A DNA stretch of 52,642 bases from Paludibacteraceae bacterium (GCA_017457295.1 JAFTHS010000012.1:1-52642); one strand, 5' to 3'. Positions 1 through 8,734 are shown, numbered from the stretch's first letter. Numbers and translations: made by a program. Notes: generated by a model from the letters alone, not told the origin.

Positions 1-1071
1 TCCTACCCAACTGAGCAGCATCTTGTCGTTACGCTTGTACTGCTTGAATGGCAACATACAAAGGAATACCGCTATAGGGCGTGAGATGAAAATCATCACA
101 ATACTGATAATCAAACATGGCAGCAAGACCTCTAATTGGAATAACTCATGCGGACGCACCATCAAACCTAAGACAAGGAAAATAACTAACTGACTCAGCC
201 ATGTCAGTCCATCGAAGAAACTGCGCGTTTGGCGTTTACGAGTGAACTTGCTATTACCAATCACCAGACCACCGATATACACTGCCAGATAGGTGTTACC
301 CTTTAGGAAATAGGTAATACTAAAGATGAAGATACATGCTGTAAGCACCATAAGAGGATACAGTGACTCGTTGCCAAGGTCCGCCTTGCGCATGATACTA
401 ACAATACCTTTACCAAAAATAAAACCAAGAACCGCACCCATAATCAGCTGAATAACAATATCCTGTATCACAGAAAGCGCTGTCACTTGATGGCTGGTTG
501 CAGTCACAATACCAATCATAGTAGTGGTAAGCACATACGCCATAGGGTCGTTGGCACCTGACTCCAACTCCAGCAACGGACGAAGGTTGTGCTTAAGTCC
601 TATTTTGTTGGTACGAAGAATAGAGAATACCGAAGCAGAGTCAGTGGATGACATCGTGGATGCCATTAGCATTGCCACAGCAATACTCACACTTGCCACT
701 GAATGTAGCCAACCGAAAACATAGTAAGTAATCACACCTGTCACGAGCATGGTGATTAGCACACCGATAGTCGCTAAAGTTAGACCAGGCACCATCACAG
801 GGCGGATATCCGAAAGTTTGGTATCCAAACCACCCGAGAAAAGGATAATACACAACGCGATTGTGCCAATGGCTTGGGCAGAGCCCACATTCAGCATATA
901 ACCCACTCCGTCGTCGTTGATGAGGCGTCCGATACCGTCAGGACCGAACAACATACCCACTGCCAAGAAGAGCAACAGAGCAGGTACACCAAACTTATAG
1001 CCGATTTTGTCGGTAAAAATGCTCGCAAAAAAGAGGAGCGATAGTACGAGGAGAATGAGTTCTACTTGCAT
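1..1071 (-). CDS. K+/Na+:H+ antiporter, NhaP2/CvrA-type (3' end outside window)
   Basis: The frame is open for 357 codons from an ATG at 1071 to the window edge, so the C-terminus is missing. The protein begins MQVELILLVLSLLFFASIF and is a chain of hydrophobic segments, with conserved stretches reading SSTDSASVFSILR and LESGANDPMAYVLT. These match the CPA1 cation:proton antiporter core, including the acidic pair in the ND region thought to carry protons. Family members of the NhaP2 type usually carry a C-terminal TrkA-C/CorC-like cytoplasmic region, which would lie beyond position 1. It sits in the inner membrane and exchanges K+ or Na+ for H+. It follows the thioredoxin-like gene on the same strand, 81 bp downstream. 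The family is clear; the ion is not. Confidence 0.88.
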   Translation of the reverse strand, partial: MQVELILLVLSLLFFASIFTDKIGYKFGVPALLLFLAVGMLFGPDGIGRLINDDGVGYMLNVGSAQAIGTIALCIILFSGGLDTKLSDIRPVMVPGLTLATIGVLITMLVTGVITYYVFGWLHSVASVSIAVAMLMASTMSSTDSASVFSILRTNKIGLKHNLRPLLELESGANDPMAYVLTTTMIGIVTATSHQVTALSVIQDIVIQLIMGAVLGFIFGKGIVSIMRKADLGNESLYPLMVLTACIFIFSITYFLKGNTYLAVYIGGLVIGNSKFTRKRQTRSFFDGLTWLSQLVIFLVLGLMVRPHELFQLEVLLPCLIISIVMIFISRPIAVFLCMLPFKQYKRNDKMLLSWVG

Positions 1072-1089
1072 GTTTTTTTATAAATGATG

Positions 1090-1130
1090 TCGCCTGTTGG
1101 CGAGGTTGTGTCTCTTCGCCCATTGGGCGA
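1090..1130. repeat. Pair of short inverted repeats between trx-like and antiporter genes
   Basis: Two similar palindromes lie in the 81 bp gap: TCGCC-tgtt-GGCGA at 1090-1103 and TCGCCC-att-GGGCGA at 1116-1130. Neither is followed by a clear T-run on the minus strand, so they are not textbook terminators. They could be a processing site or weak attenuator between the two genes. Confidence 0.5.
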
Positions 1131-1152
1131 CATTACTTCGGCTTATCCGACA

Positions 1153-1584
1153 TTACTCTACCCCAAGAATCTGCTTGATAGCTTCTTGCCAGTAGTCTAG
1201 TTCATGGTAGCCCTGAGCAATACGTGGACCGCCTTCCATGGGGCAGAAGACTACCGTAGGATAACTGCGCACACCAAATAACGCAGCCACTTCGGGCTCT
1301 TTCTCTGCGTCTAACGTATAAACATAGACCTTGCCTTCGTATTGTTTGGCTACTTGCTCCAAAATAGGATGCAATTTCTTGCACCAACCGCACCATGTGG
1401 TGGAGAAATCAATCAAACAAGGTTTATCACCGATGTATTTCCATTGGGGTTGTTGACCCGATGAGAGATCGTATTTACAAACTTTCGCCTTAAAATCAGC
1501 AGTAGAGAGATAAGTCAATCCCTCTGCCATGGATATAAGGGAAAGAAATGTCATTAAAATAGTAAAAATGAATCTTTTTCGCAT
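1153..1584 (-). CDS. Exported thioredoxin-like protein
   Basis: This 143-residue protein starts with a signal peptide (about residues 1-20, MRKRFIFTILMTFLSLISMA). A thioredoxin fold follows, with the redox motif W64-C-G-W-C68-K and the cis-proline loop at Pro109 (SYPT). A WCGWCK active site is usual in periplasmic thioredoxin-like reductants rather than in cytoplasmic TrxA (WCGPCK, found here at 25.5 kb). It probably reduces or isomerises disulfides in the periplasm; its partner is unknown. A good promoter sits just upstream (1604-1635), leaving a short leader. The antiporter gene follows on the same strand and may be read from the same transcript. Confidence 0.85.
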   Translation of the reverse strand: MRKRFIFTILMTFLSLISMAEGLTYLSTADFKAKVCKYDLSSGQQPQWKYIGDKPCLIDFSTTWCGWCKKLHPILEQVAKQYEGKVYVYTLDAEKEPEVAALFGVRSYPTVVFCPMEGGPRIAQGYHELDYWQEAIKQILGVE

Positions 1585-1603
1585 AATTTTAGGTATTTGG
1601 GTG

Positions 1604-1635
1604 CAAAGTTACAAAAAAAAATGTATATGTGCAAA
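1604..1635 (-). promoter_or_regulatory. Bacteroidota-type promoter for the exported thioredoxin
   Basis: On the minus strand TTTG (1635-1632), a 20 bp spacer and TAACTTTG (1611-1604) match the -33/-7 consensus of the Bacteroidota primary sigma factor. The -7 element ends 20 bp before the start codon. Confidence 0.75.
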
Positions 1636-1726
1636 AAAATTTTTTTTTATTGCCATATGCCACATTTTTTTGCAGGAATTTCGGGGGAATACGCAGCAGG
1701 CGGAGTCCGAAGTTACAAAAAAATCG

Positions 1727-1734
1727 TAACTTTG
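1727..1734 (+). promoter_or_regulatory. Probable -7 element for aroB
   Basis: TAACTTTG lies 20 bp before the aroB ATG and fits the -7 consensus. No good TTTG is present 19-20 bp upstream, so only half of the promoter is convincing. Confidence 0.45.
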
Positions 1735-1753
1735 CAAACTTTTTGATAGAAGC

Positions 1754-2809
1754 ATGTTAATTTCTGACTTTCATACAACATTAGTACCTCTCTTGAGCTG
1801 TGTACCAAAGCAACAGATTTTTGTTTTTGTGGATGCCAATACTGCAGAGCATTGCCTGCCTGTCGTGGTAGAAGAATACCCAGTTTTGCAATCAGCGCCA
1901 GTGTTAGTATTGCCCGCTGGAGAAGAAAATAAATCGTTGCACACGGCGGAACTAGCATGGAGTTTCTTGTTTGAACATCATGCTACGCGCCAAGCAGTTG
2001 TTATCAATATAGGAGGTGGCATGGTGACTGATTTAGGTGGCTTTGTAGCATCCACCTATATGCGTGGTATTCGTTGCATCAATATTCCTACCACACTATT
2101 GGCTATGGTGGATGCCTCATCAGGAGGCAAAACAGGGCTCAACTGTTGTGGCATAAAGAATGGGGTGGGCACTTTCTCTCAACCAATGGAAACACTAATC
2201 TATCCTGCTTTTCTATCAACGCTGTCAAGTCAAGATTTATTGAGTGGATTAGCAGAAATGATTAAGCATGGATTGATAAGAAGTGAAAAACATTTGCGCG
2301 ACTTGATGGCCTTGCTGCCCGATTTAGATTTGCAATACTCAAGTGTTATCGAAGATAGTATCGCAATAAAAAAAGCCATTGTTGATGCCGATTTCAAGGA
2401 GAATAATATACGTAGAGCTCTAAATTTTGGTCATACTATCGGTCATGCCATAGAAGAAGCATATGCTGCAGAAGCGAATGCCATAGCGCATGGATATTGT
2501 GTCATGTGGGGAATGGTGGCAGAATTGTATCTCAGTGTAATCAAACTAGGATGCCCTCGTTCTGTGCTCACTGATATGAGCCATTTGATGATAGAATATT
2601 ATGGACGACCAATGTGTAATTGCCGACAACGTGAGCAATTGATAACGTGGATGTTACATGACAAGAAAAACTTTGTAGCGTCAAATGGAAGCGATAGCCA
2701 ACCACAGATCTCTTTTACCTTGCTTCGTGATATTGGTTGTCCTATAGTAGATCAAGTGGTTTCGAAAGAAGAATTGAACGAAGCGTTGGAATATCTGTTC
2801 AGTCTTTAG
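1754..2809 (+). CDS. aroB: 3-dehydroquinate synthase
   Basis: AroB converts DAHP to 3-dehydroquinate, the second step of the shikimate pathway, using NAD+ and a divalent metal. The 351-residue length is normal. The NAD-binding stretch GGGMVTDLGGF lies at 88-98, LLAMVDASSGGKTGLN at 115-130, AEMIKHG at 167-173 and LNFGHTIGHAIE at 223-234. By alignment from memory the metal ligands are Glu168, His227 and His246. The gene stands alone on the plus strand. Its last 11 bp overlap the end of the convergent glycosyltransferase gene, with no terminator between them. Other shikimate genes are not in the window. Confidence 0.97.
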   Translation: MLISDFHTTLVPLLSCVPKQQIFVFVDANTAEHCLPVVVEEYPVLQSAPVLVLPAGEENKSLHTAELAWSFLFEHHATRQAVVINIGGGMVTDLGGFVASTYMRGIRCINIPTTLLAMVDASSGGKTGLNCCGIKNGVGTFSQPMETLIYPAFLSTLSSQDLLSGLAEMIKHGLIRSEKHLRDLMALLPDLDLQYSSVIEDSIAIKKAIVDADFKENNIRRALNFGHTIGHAIEEAYAAEANAIAHGYCVMWGMVAELYLSVIKLGCPRSVLTDMSHLMIEYYGRPMCNCRQREQLITWMLHDKKNFVASNGSDSQPQISFTLLRDIGCPIVDQVVSKEELNEALEYLFSL

Positions 2810-3617
2810 GAGAATTGATGTACTCCGCTATTGTGATTTGATTGACTAGTGTACGCTCTTTATCAAAAAACCACCCCCATTTGTTGAAATAGCGACACAT
2901 GTTTATAATATGTATCCACAACATTTTGAGTGATTTATATGATCCTCGTTCGTGATTATGGATAATAGTAACATGTGGAAAAAATACGGTCAAATAGTTT
3001 TGATGAATACGTCGAGTCAGGTCTATATCTTCGGGGTACATAAAGAATCGCTCATCAAACAATCGCGCCTCTTGGACCGCTTTGGTCCGCAAAAGCATGA
3101 AACATCCACTTAGATAGGGAATATTCATTATTTTGTTGTATCCAGATTGGCGTAATTCATATTGGTTATTACGCTTCCTTGTCCAAGATTTAGGCAAGAA
3201 TCGTCTGCCAAACACATCGAATGGTGTGGGCAATAACTTGCATAGATATTGCAATTCGCCATTGGGATAAATCACCCTGGGAGCTATTAAACCTATTTCT
3301 TGATGTTGTAGAATAAACTGCAGTAAAGTTGTAATTACATCAGATGTTACTACAATATCTGGATTGACCACCAAATGAAAAGGAATATCATCATATATAC
3401 TTTCTCGAATGGCAATGTTGTGTGCTGCCCCATACCCCAGATTTTGGTTGTTGAAGATATATTTTACTTGATTGGATAAAACTGGTGGCTCTTGCAAGGT
3501 AGGTGAATTGTCAACCCAATAGATACGTCGAACGTGACTGCATTCCAGCAGCGCACGAGTAAGGGTAGTTACTTGCTTCCAATCGGGATTATATAGAACG
3601 ATAGATACGTTTAGCAT
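2799..3617 (-). CDS. Family 2 glycosyltransferase (rhamnosyltransferase-like)
   Basis: This 272-residue GT-A fold enzyme starts MLNVSIVLYNPDW. It carries the nucleotide-sugar stretch VVNPDIVV (Asn85-Pro-Asp87, the DxD equivalent), a central YLSGCFMLLR segment, and the late motif FFMYPEDIDLTRRI that holds the catalytic-base Asp in WbbL-type transferases. It should add a sugar to a lipid-linked glycan at the cytoplasmic face of the inner membrane. The donor cannot be read from sequence; dTDP-rhamnose is typical of near relatives. It is the last gene of the five-gene polysaccharide unit, overlapping the upstream GT4 gene by 7 bp. Confidence 0.88.
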   Translation of the reverse strand: MLNVSIVLYNPDWKQVTTLTRALLECSHVRRIYWVDNSPTLQEPPVLSNQVKYIFNNQNLGYGAAHNIAIRESIYDDIPFHLVVNPDIVVTSDVITTLLQFILQHQEIGLIAPRVIYPNGELQYLCKLLPTPFDVFGRRFLPKSWTRKRNNQYELRQSGYNKIMNIPYLSGCFMLLRTKAVQEARLFDERFFMYPEDIDLTRRIHQNYLTVFFPHVTIIHNHERGSYKSLKMLWIHIINMCRYFNKWGWFFDKERTLVNQITIAEYINSPKD

Positions 3618-4732
3618 CCTTCTGGCAAGAATTCGTTTAGTTTATCTTTGTATAATTGAATAATAATCTTTTCATCATACATTTGAAGAACTCGCTCTCT
3701 TCCATTGTGTCCAAAGACTTCTCTAACTTCATTGGACAACGAGAGCATGTGCATCATACAAGCAATCAAACTACTGGTATTTTGTGGCTCACATAAGAAA
3801 CCATTAGTGCCATCAACAACTATCTCTCTACATCCTGGCACATTAGAAGCAATAATTGGTCTTTCCATAGCTGCAGCTTCTAGCAAGACACGCGAAACAC
3901 CTTCTCTATAGGAGGGTAATACAATGCAATGTGCTTGTTCTATATAAGGTTGCACGTTTGATGTCTCTCCTAAGTATTTGATAGCTCCCGATTGCTCCCA
4001 CTCACTCATTTGTTGGCTATTGACAGATGCTGGATTATTAGCACCCAATTGTCCGAGAATCTTGAATTGTACTTTTGGATATTGTTTCTTTACCACTTTT
4101 GCGGCTTCTACAAATTCGCCTACTCCTTTATCCCAAAGTACACGTCCTATAAACAAAAAACTGAAAGGGCAATCGGGTGACTTGATAGTGGATTTATATT
4201 TCTCAAGATTCACTCCTTCACCATTTATGAGGCGTGTTTTGAATTGAGCTACAATATTCTCTTCCACGAAAAGTGTCTTGTCATCTTGATTGAGAAACCA
4301 AACCTCTTTAGCTCCTCGCAGTGAAAAACGATACAAACATTTTGCAACTCGATTAATCCATCCTTTGCGAATAAAAGTGTAACCTAATCCTGTTATAACC
4401 GAGATTTGAGGAGTCTTGGCTAATCGAGCAGCCCATCCACCATAGATAGTTGGTTTAATAGTATAGTGAAAAATAAAATCAAATTGTTCTTCTTTGTATA
4501 TTTTCTTTAGGGTAGTAACTAGTTGCAAATCTACGAAAGGATTCATTCCTTTGCAATCAATATCAACAGGAATTAGGCGTATTTGATTTTGCTTAAGGGC
4601 AGTAATATCACTGTCTTTTGGGGCTATAACCACTACTTCGTGTCCAAGATGTGCTAACTCAGCCATTACTCCTAATCGGAAGTTGCACATGGTTTGTAAA
4701 CTATTGCCTACAAATGCTATTTTATGTGACAT
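3611..4732 (-). CDS. Family 4 glycosyltransferase (PglA/CapM-like)
   Basis: This 373-residue GT-B fold retaining glycosyltransferase has an N-terminal acceptor domain with HYTIKPTIYGGWAA (about 89-102), the hinge-side GEGVNLEKY (171-179), and the donor-binding EGVSRVLLEAAAMERP (277-292). The TIKP-x-IYG signature is typical of PglA- and CapM-like enzymes that add HexNAc to undecaprenyl-linked glycans, but the specificity here is inferred only. The gene lies 5 bp after the upstream GT4 gene and overlaps the next GT2 gene, which fits translational coupling within the operon. Confidence 0.88.
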   Translation of the reverse strand: MSHKIAFVGNSLQTMCNFRLGVMAELAHLGHEVVVIAPKDSDITALKQNQIRLIPVDIDCKGMNPFVDLQLVTTLKKIYKEEQFDFIFHYTIKPTIYGGWAARLAKTPQISVITGLGYTFIRKGWINRVAKCLYRFSLRGAKEVWFLNQDDKTLFVEENIVAQFKTRLINGEGVNLEKYKSTIKSPDCPFSFLFIGRVLWDKGVGEFVEAAKVVKKQYPKVQFKILGQLGANNPASVNSQQMSEWEQSGAIKYLGETSNVQPYIEQAHCIVLPSYREGVSRVLLEAAAMERPIIASNVPGCREIVVDGTNGFLCEPQNTSSLIACMMHMLSLSNEVREVFGHNGRERVLQMYDEKIIIQLYKDKLNEFLPEGC

Positions 4733-4737
4733 AATAT

Positions 4738-5853
4738 TCAGATAGTTTGTATTATTTGTTGAATTTGGTTACTCGTTTTTTCCCAGCTATATAAGCTCAG
4801 TCGTCCTATTTGTTTGGTAATAAGCTCACTATAATCATTTGTCTTTACAAATTGTACTAGCGTATTAGCAATGTTTTCAATATCGTAAGGATTAAAGTAT
4901 ATTGCAGCATCACCTGCCACCTCAGGCAATGATGCCTGGTTGCTTAATAGTAGCGGTATTTTGTAGAAATAAGCCTCAAGTACTGGAATTCCAAAGCCTT
5001 CACTGAGTGATGGAAATACTAAGGCTTTTGCCTGACGAAAAAACTCGGCTAATTGCTCATCGCTCAACCATCCAGTTAGTTGAATTGTTTTTTTTGTGCG
5101 ATTAAGTTGTTCTATCTCACGGAGTTGCTCTGGCTTAAACATCTTTGTGTTTCCTACAATGACAAATCCCCATCCGTTTGGTATGTCGTTTTGACAATGC
5201 TTAATCGCTGCAATCAGTCGTGCCAGATTCTTATGACCACGTGAACTGCCAACATATAGGATATATTCTTGAAAATCTGCACTGATGGAGACCTCATTTG
5301 TTGGCAAAGCATTACTCAAAAGATGTTCCCACCCCTCATAAATGACATGGATTTTATCCTCAAACTGTTTACCATAGCATCGAATAATTTCTGATTGAGT
5401 ATATTTGGATACCGCTACAACCTTTCGTGCTCGTTTTAGTCCGATTTTTACTACCCAACGTAGGTACCATCGTTTCAAACTACTAAATCGTCCGAGTTGT
5501 TCTGGAAATTGTTCGTAAATGAGGTCATGAATTACATACACTGCTGGTAGTCGTAATGCAATAGGATATTGATTACTTGGAATAAATGCTGCATCGAAAG
5601 GAGTATGAGTGCGCAAGTAACGAGCAAATTGTATATCTCTCAAAGGTCCTATTGGAGCGATATTTGCTTCTTCAATTGCAATACCTTTATCTATAAATCG
5701 TTGAAGATAGTTTGCAGGGCACTCATCGGGGCGCAGTAAAAGAGTGTATTTGTTTTTCGTACAATCCAAATGCAACACTACATTCAGAATGTATTGTGTT
5801 AGTCCGTCTATACGACGCGACATGGTGGTGCCATCTATGAGTATATGTTTCAT
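4738..5853 (-). CDS. Family 4 glycosyltransferase
   Basis: This 371-residue GT-B fold protein starts MKHILIDGTTMSRRIDGLTQY, whose GxTQY-type loop contacts the donor. VIHDLIYEQFPE at about 107-118, GSSRGHKNL at 202-210 and EGFGIPVLEA at 285-294 are hallmark GT4 motifs, the last binding the nucleotide sugar through two glutamates. It resembles mannosyl- and glucosyltransferases of O-antigen or capsule clusters. It overlaps the GT2 gene upstream by 4 bp (ATGA-type) and is followed 5 bp later by another GT4. The donor and linkage are unknown. Confidence 0.88.
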   Translation of the reverse strand: MKHILIDGTTMSRRIDGLTQYILNVVLHLDCTKNKYTLLLRPDECPANYLQRFIDKGIAIEEANIAPIGPLRDIQFARYLRTHTPFDAAFIPSNQYPIALRLPAVYVIHDLIYEQFPEQLGRFSSLKRWYLRWVVKIGLKRARKVVAVSKYTQSEIIRCYGKQFEDKIHVIYEGWEHLLSNALPTNEVSISADFQEYILYVGSSRGHKNLARLIAAIKHCQNDIPNGWGFVIVGNTKMFKPEQLREIEQLNRTKKTIQLTGWLSDEQLAEFFRQAKALVFPSLSEGFGIPVLEAYFYKIPLLLSNQASLPEVAGDAAIYFNPYDIENIANTLVQFVKTNDYSELITKQIGRLSLYSWEKTSNQIQQIIQTI

Positions 5854-6758
5854 ATATATCGTCTTATGAGCATCTTGATTAAGAGCAAGATGGTGGAATC
5901 AAAAAGTTGAAAGTGATTTTTGCAGATGCAGTATACGCGCTTAATATAGTTATATTTAGGCATTTCCAAAAACACGTGTATCACATGTTGGTCTTCCAAT
6001 GTGAGTTTTTGCTTAAAATGTTCAACAAATGCACGCAATCCTTCCAAATGTGCTTGGCTAACCAATGGTATAGAGCGATTTTGCCACATCAATATGATTT
6101 TCCTGCGAATACTACCTGGGGCATTTCCTGTTACGTTACTCTCATGTTGACGATAATACATTAATGACTGATGTAGGTAATGCACTTCTCCAAGCGTTAT
6201 TCCTAATAATAGTAATACATGGTCATGCATGGCATATTCCTCTAGAGGCTGACGTAGCAATTTGCACATACGTTGATTAAATATTGCAGCAGCGCCTTGA
6301 ATGCCTGTATTGAGAAATAGTGTTTGCCGTAGGGTGGTTGGAAAGGTCAATGTGTTTTTATCTGAAATAATTCCTTGCTGAGGATTCCAAAGGTATGCAT
6401 TTGAATAAACCACTTGCGGTACATCTTGATTATACCGACTGATTTCGGTAAGCATATCCTCCACTTTGCTAGGCAACCAAATGTCGTCTTGATCGCAGAA
6501 CATAGCAAAGTCAGCAGTAGAACAATCTACCAAATGTATAAAATTACGTGCAACTCCTAAATGTTGCACACCGTCTTCTACTAAAACGATACGTTGATCT
6601 TCTTTTGAGAGTCGATGTAAAATGGCTATGGTTGAGTCTGTTGATCCATCATCGTGCACCAATAAACGCCAATCAGTATATGTTTGGTTGATGATGCTAC
6701 GCACTTGTTCTTCTACAAAAGCTTCGCCATTATATGTCGCCATTAATATATCAACCAT
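5850..6758 (-). CDS. Family 2 glycosyltransferase (rhamnosyltransferase-like)
   Basis: This 302-residue GT-A enzyme opens with VDILMATYNGEAFVEEQVRS. HDDGSTDSTI lies at 35-44, and FCDQDDIWLPSKVE at 87-100 contains the metal and nucleotide Asp residues. The QDDIW motif is common in WsaF/RfbN-like rhamnosyltransferases. The C-terminal third is basic and partly hydrophobic, suggesting membrane contact. Its start overlaps the end of the Wzy-like polymerase gene by 8 bp. Confidence 0.87.
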   Translation of the reverse strand: MVDILMATYNGEAFVEEQVRSIINQTYTDWRLLVHDDGSTDSTIAILHRLSKEDQRIVLVEDGVQHLGVARNFIHLVDCSTADFAMFCDQDDIWLPSKVEDMLTEISRYNQDVPQVVYSNAYLWNPQQGIISDKNTLTFPTTLRQTLFLNTGIQGAAAIFNQRMCKLLRQPLEEYAMHDHVLLLLGITLGEVHYLHQSLMYYRQHESNVTGNAPGSIRRKIILMWQNRSIPLVSQAHLEGLRAFVEHFKQKLTLEDQHVIHVFLEMPKYNYIKRVYCICKNHFQLFDSTILLLIKMLIRRYI

Positions 6759-7962
6759 TGCGTTTAATCAGATTAGAAAATAGGTTATACTTACTAATGA
6801 TAAACGGCAGTAATGCGGCTACAAGATACTGGATATTTTGCGACAAAACTGTAAAAAATGTATCACCAATAAACTGCATTACAATACTTCCTGCTAAGAT
6901 AGCGTACAATATCAGCGCAAAGTCGCTATTGTCTTCCGAAGTCTTAAATAAGTAGCCAAACAACAACCCTAATATGACTGCAAACACCATTACACCCGTT
7001 TTCCCAAAGTCTTTGTAGAACGGATACAATGTCGTATATGTGTTCGATCCGAATACAAACTCTCCTACTTCCACGCGTTTGAACTCCAATATTGGGTCCA
7101 CTGGCTTAGTGTGTCCGCCATCTATGGCAGATTTTAAGGCATAGAACAATCTAAATGTATTCTCGCCCCAATGTTCGGCAGATTTAGGTTTCAGGTTGGT
7201 ATTTAGGTTTCCTAAACTACTTGTTAAATACAATGCGGCAAATTTCTTTGGTGTGGTATATGAACCACGTATAGTCTGAATACCAACGAATAGAAATATC
7301 ATCACTACTCCGCCTATCGCTAAATGCCAAAGCTTCAGTATCTTGCGGCGTGTAAGAATAATCGCGCTTGCCAAAAATAGAATCATAAAATTCATCTTAC
7401 CCATCGATATAAACGCGTAAAACAAGTTTATGAAAAACAACAGTACTACACGCCCCAGATTCTTTTTGCTCACTACTTGCAATTCCATGATATAACTCAC
7501 CATCCAGAATATCACAAAGAATCCTGTGGTTCGTATACCATTATTTCCTGCCACGTTGGCATCGCGTAATGCGCTAAACGGGTTACCGCCGCTGCGAGCC
7601 ACTACCAGCAGTACAGAAAAGACCATCAAGGGCAATGTGAATAGCGACAAGTAATAATATATGTCACGCGCAGTCACACTGGTACGAATATCTTTGAAAA
7701 TCGGTTTTATATATACTGACTGTACGCACCAAGATGGAATACAAAACAATGCCAACCAGCAGGTTATTACCGAGCATGTCTCATTCGTAAGTGGGTGCAA
7801 ACCGTGATCTATCCAACGATATGCCAACAGACTTACCAACCATATACCGCTAGCCAACACCGATGGAGCGTACCAACGATGGCGTGCAAATAAGAGACTA
7901 AACGCAAACAATAATATGCAGATTACTATCAGTTTGGTCATGGTGTTTTTATAGTCATTCAT
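6751..7962 (-). CDS. Oligosaccharide repeat-unit polymerase (Wzy-like)
   Basis: This is a polytopic inner-membrane protein of 403 residues with about ten hydrophobic helices and a large loop near residues 240-300, as in O-antigen polymerases. Sequence identity in Wzy proteins is low. The call rests on topology, a weakly conserved R-x-T-G-F-F region after the loop near residue 145, and the position heading four glycosyltransferase genes. It would polymerise lipid-linked repeat units in the periplasm. ATG at 7962 leaves only about 10 bp after the -7 element; ATG at 7941 (MTKLIVICIL) is an alternative. No flippase, initiating transferase or sugar-nucleotide genes are in the cluster. Confidence 0.75.
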   Translation of the reverse strand: MNDYKNTMTKLIVICILLFAFSLLFARHRWYAPSVLASGIWLVSLLAYRWIDHGLHPLTNETCSVITCWLALFCIPSWCVQSVYIKPIFKDIRTSVTARDIYYYLSLFTLPLMVFSVLLVVARSGGNPFSALRDANVAGNNGIRTTGFFVIFWMVSYIMELQVVSKKNLGRVVLLFFINLFYAFISMGKMNFMILFLASAIILTRRKILKLWHLAIGGVVMIFLFVGIQTIRGSYTTPKKFAALYLTSSLGNLNTNLKPKSAEHWGENTFRLFYALKSAIDGGHTKPVDPILEFKRVEVGEFVFGSNTYTTLYPFYKDFGKTGVMVFAVILGLLFGYLFKTSEDNSDFALILYAILAGSIVMQFIGDTFFTVLSQNIQYLVAALLPFIISKYNLFSNLIKRNG

Positions 7963-7972
7963 AATGACCCCG

Positions 7973-8003
7973 CAAAGGTACTACTTTTTTTTGATATATC
8001 AAA
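7973..8003 (-). promoter_or_regulatory. Promoter for the polysaccharide unit
   Basis: TTTG (8003-8000), a 19 bp spacer and TACCTTTG (7980-7973) on the minus strand match the Bacteroidota consensus. The -33 box lies inside the T-run of the rpsP terminator, so the end of rpsP transcription and the start of this unit are physically interlocked. Confidence 0.75.
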
Positions 8004-8035
8004 AAAAAAGAGCCCAAAACTGTGTTTTGAGCTCT
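8001..8035 (-). terminator. Intrinsic terminator of rpsP
   Basis: A hairpin at 8009-8035 (AGAGC-c-CAAAAC, loop TGT, GTTTTG-a-GCTCT) is followed on the minus strand by nine T residues (8009-8001). It lies about 30 bp after the rpsP stop codon. Confidence 0.8.
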
Positions 8036-8064
8036 AATCATAGGCAAAAACCTATTTTTTTTGA

Positions 8065-8610
8065 TTACTCAGCAGCCTCAGTTGCTTCTGCTTCTGCAGT
8101 AGCAGCTTCTTGAGCAGCCTCTACGGCAGCAGCAGCGAGTGCATCAGCAGCCTCTTGGCGCTTCTTTGCTACCTCAGCAGCTTTAGCCTTGTTGGTCTCT
8201 ACTTCTTGAGCGAGCAATGCTTTTGCAGCAGCAGCTTTCTTGTCTGCCTCTGCTTGGCTGATCTTACCATTCTTAGCATCTTTTTGTGCTTTCCAAGCGT
8301 CGAAACGCTTTTGAGCCTCTTCTGCAGAGAATGCACCCTTAGCTACACCGCCGTTCAAGTGCTTCATCAGCATAACGCCCTCACCAGAGAGGATGTTGCG
8401 AGCGGTCTCTGTAGGTTGAGCACCTACGTTTACCCAGTACAATGCACGATCAAATTTCAAATCTACGGTTGCAGGGTTGGTGTTTGGGTTGTAAGAGCCA
8501 ATGCGCTCAATGATTTTGCCATCACGTGGCGAGCGGCTGTCTGCTACTACGATGTGGTAGTAAGCGTAGTCTTTGTGACCATGACGAGCCAAACGAATTT
8601 TTGTTGCCAT
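8065..8610 (-). CDS. rpsP: 30S ribosomal protein S16
   Basis: The first 85 residues or so are a standard S16 domain: [20 protein letters not shown], then [22 protein letters not shown]16 binds 16S rRNA early in 30S assembly. The protein is 181 residues, about twice the bacterial norm. The second half is a low-complexity Ala/Glu/Lys-rich helix-prone tail ([15 protein letters not shown] onward), an extension known in Bacteroidota S16. A leader of about 85 nt separates the start from the promoter. It contains the small hairpin CAACT-gctcg-AGTTG (8633-8647), a possible regulatory or stabilising structure. The gene is monocistronic, with its own promoter and terminator. Confidence 0.97.
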   Translation of the reverse strand: MATKIRLARHGHKDYAYYHIVVADSRSPRDGKIIERIGSYNPNTNPATVDLKFDRALYWVNVGAQPTETARNILSGEGVMLMKHLNGGVAKGAFSAEEAQKRFDAWKAQKDAKNGKISQAEADKKAAAAKALLAQEVETNKAKAAEVAKKRQEAADALAAAAVEAAQEAATAEAEATEAAE

Positions 8611-8702
8611 TTGTTTTGTTGTTTGTGGGCTACAACTGCTCGAGTTGCCTGCCCCAGTTAATAATTAATGTTAATGGTACGCCTTTTACTCGAAAAAGCG
8701 TG

Positions 8703-8734
8703 CAAAGGTACTACTTTTTTTTCATTCCACCAAA
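8703..8734 (-). promoter_or_regulatory. rpsP: Promoter for rpsP
   Basis: TTTG (8734-8731), a 20 bp spacer and TACCTTTG (8710-8703) on the minus strand are an exact match to the Bacteroidota consensus spacing. Confidence 0.8.

Noticed and set aside
8110-8661. A 183-codon open frame opposite rpsP
   Set aside because: It lies antisense to S16 and reflects the Ala-codon repeat in its tail.
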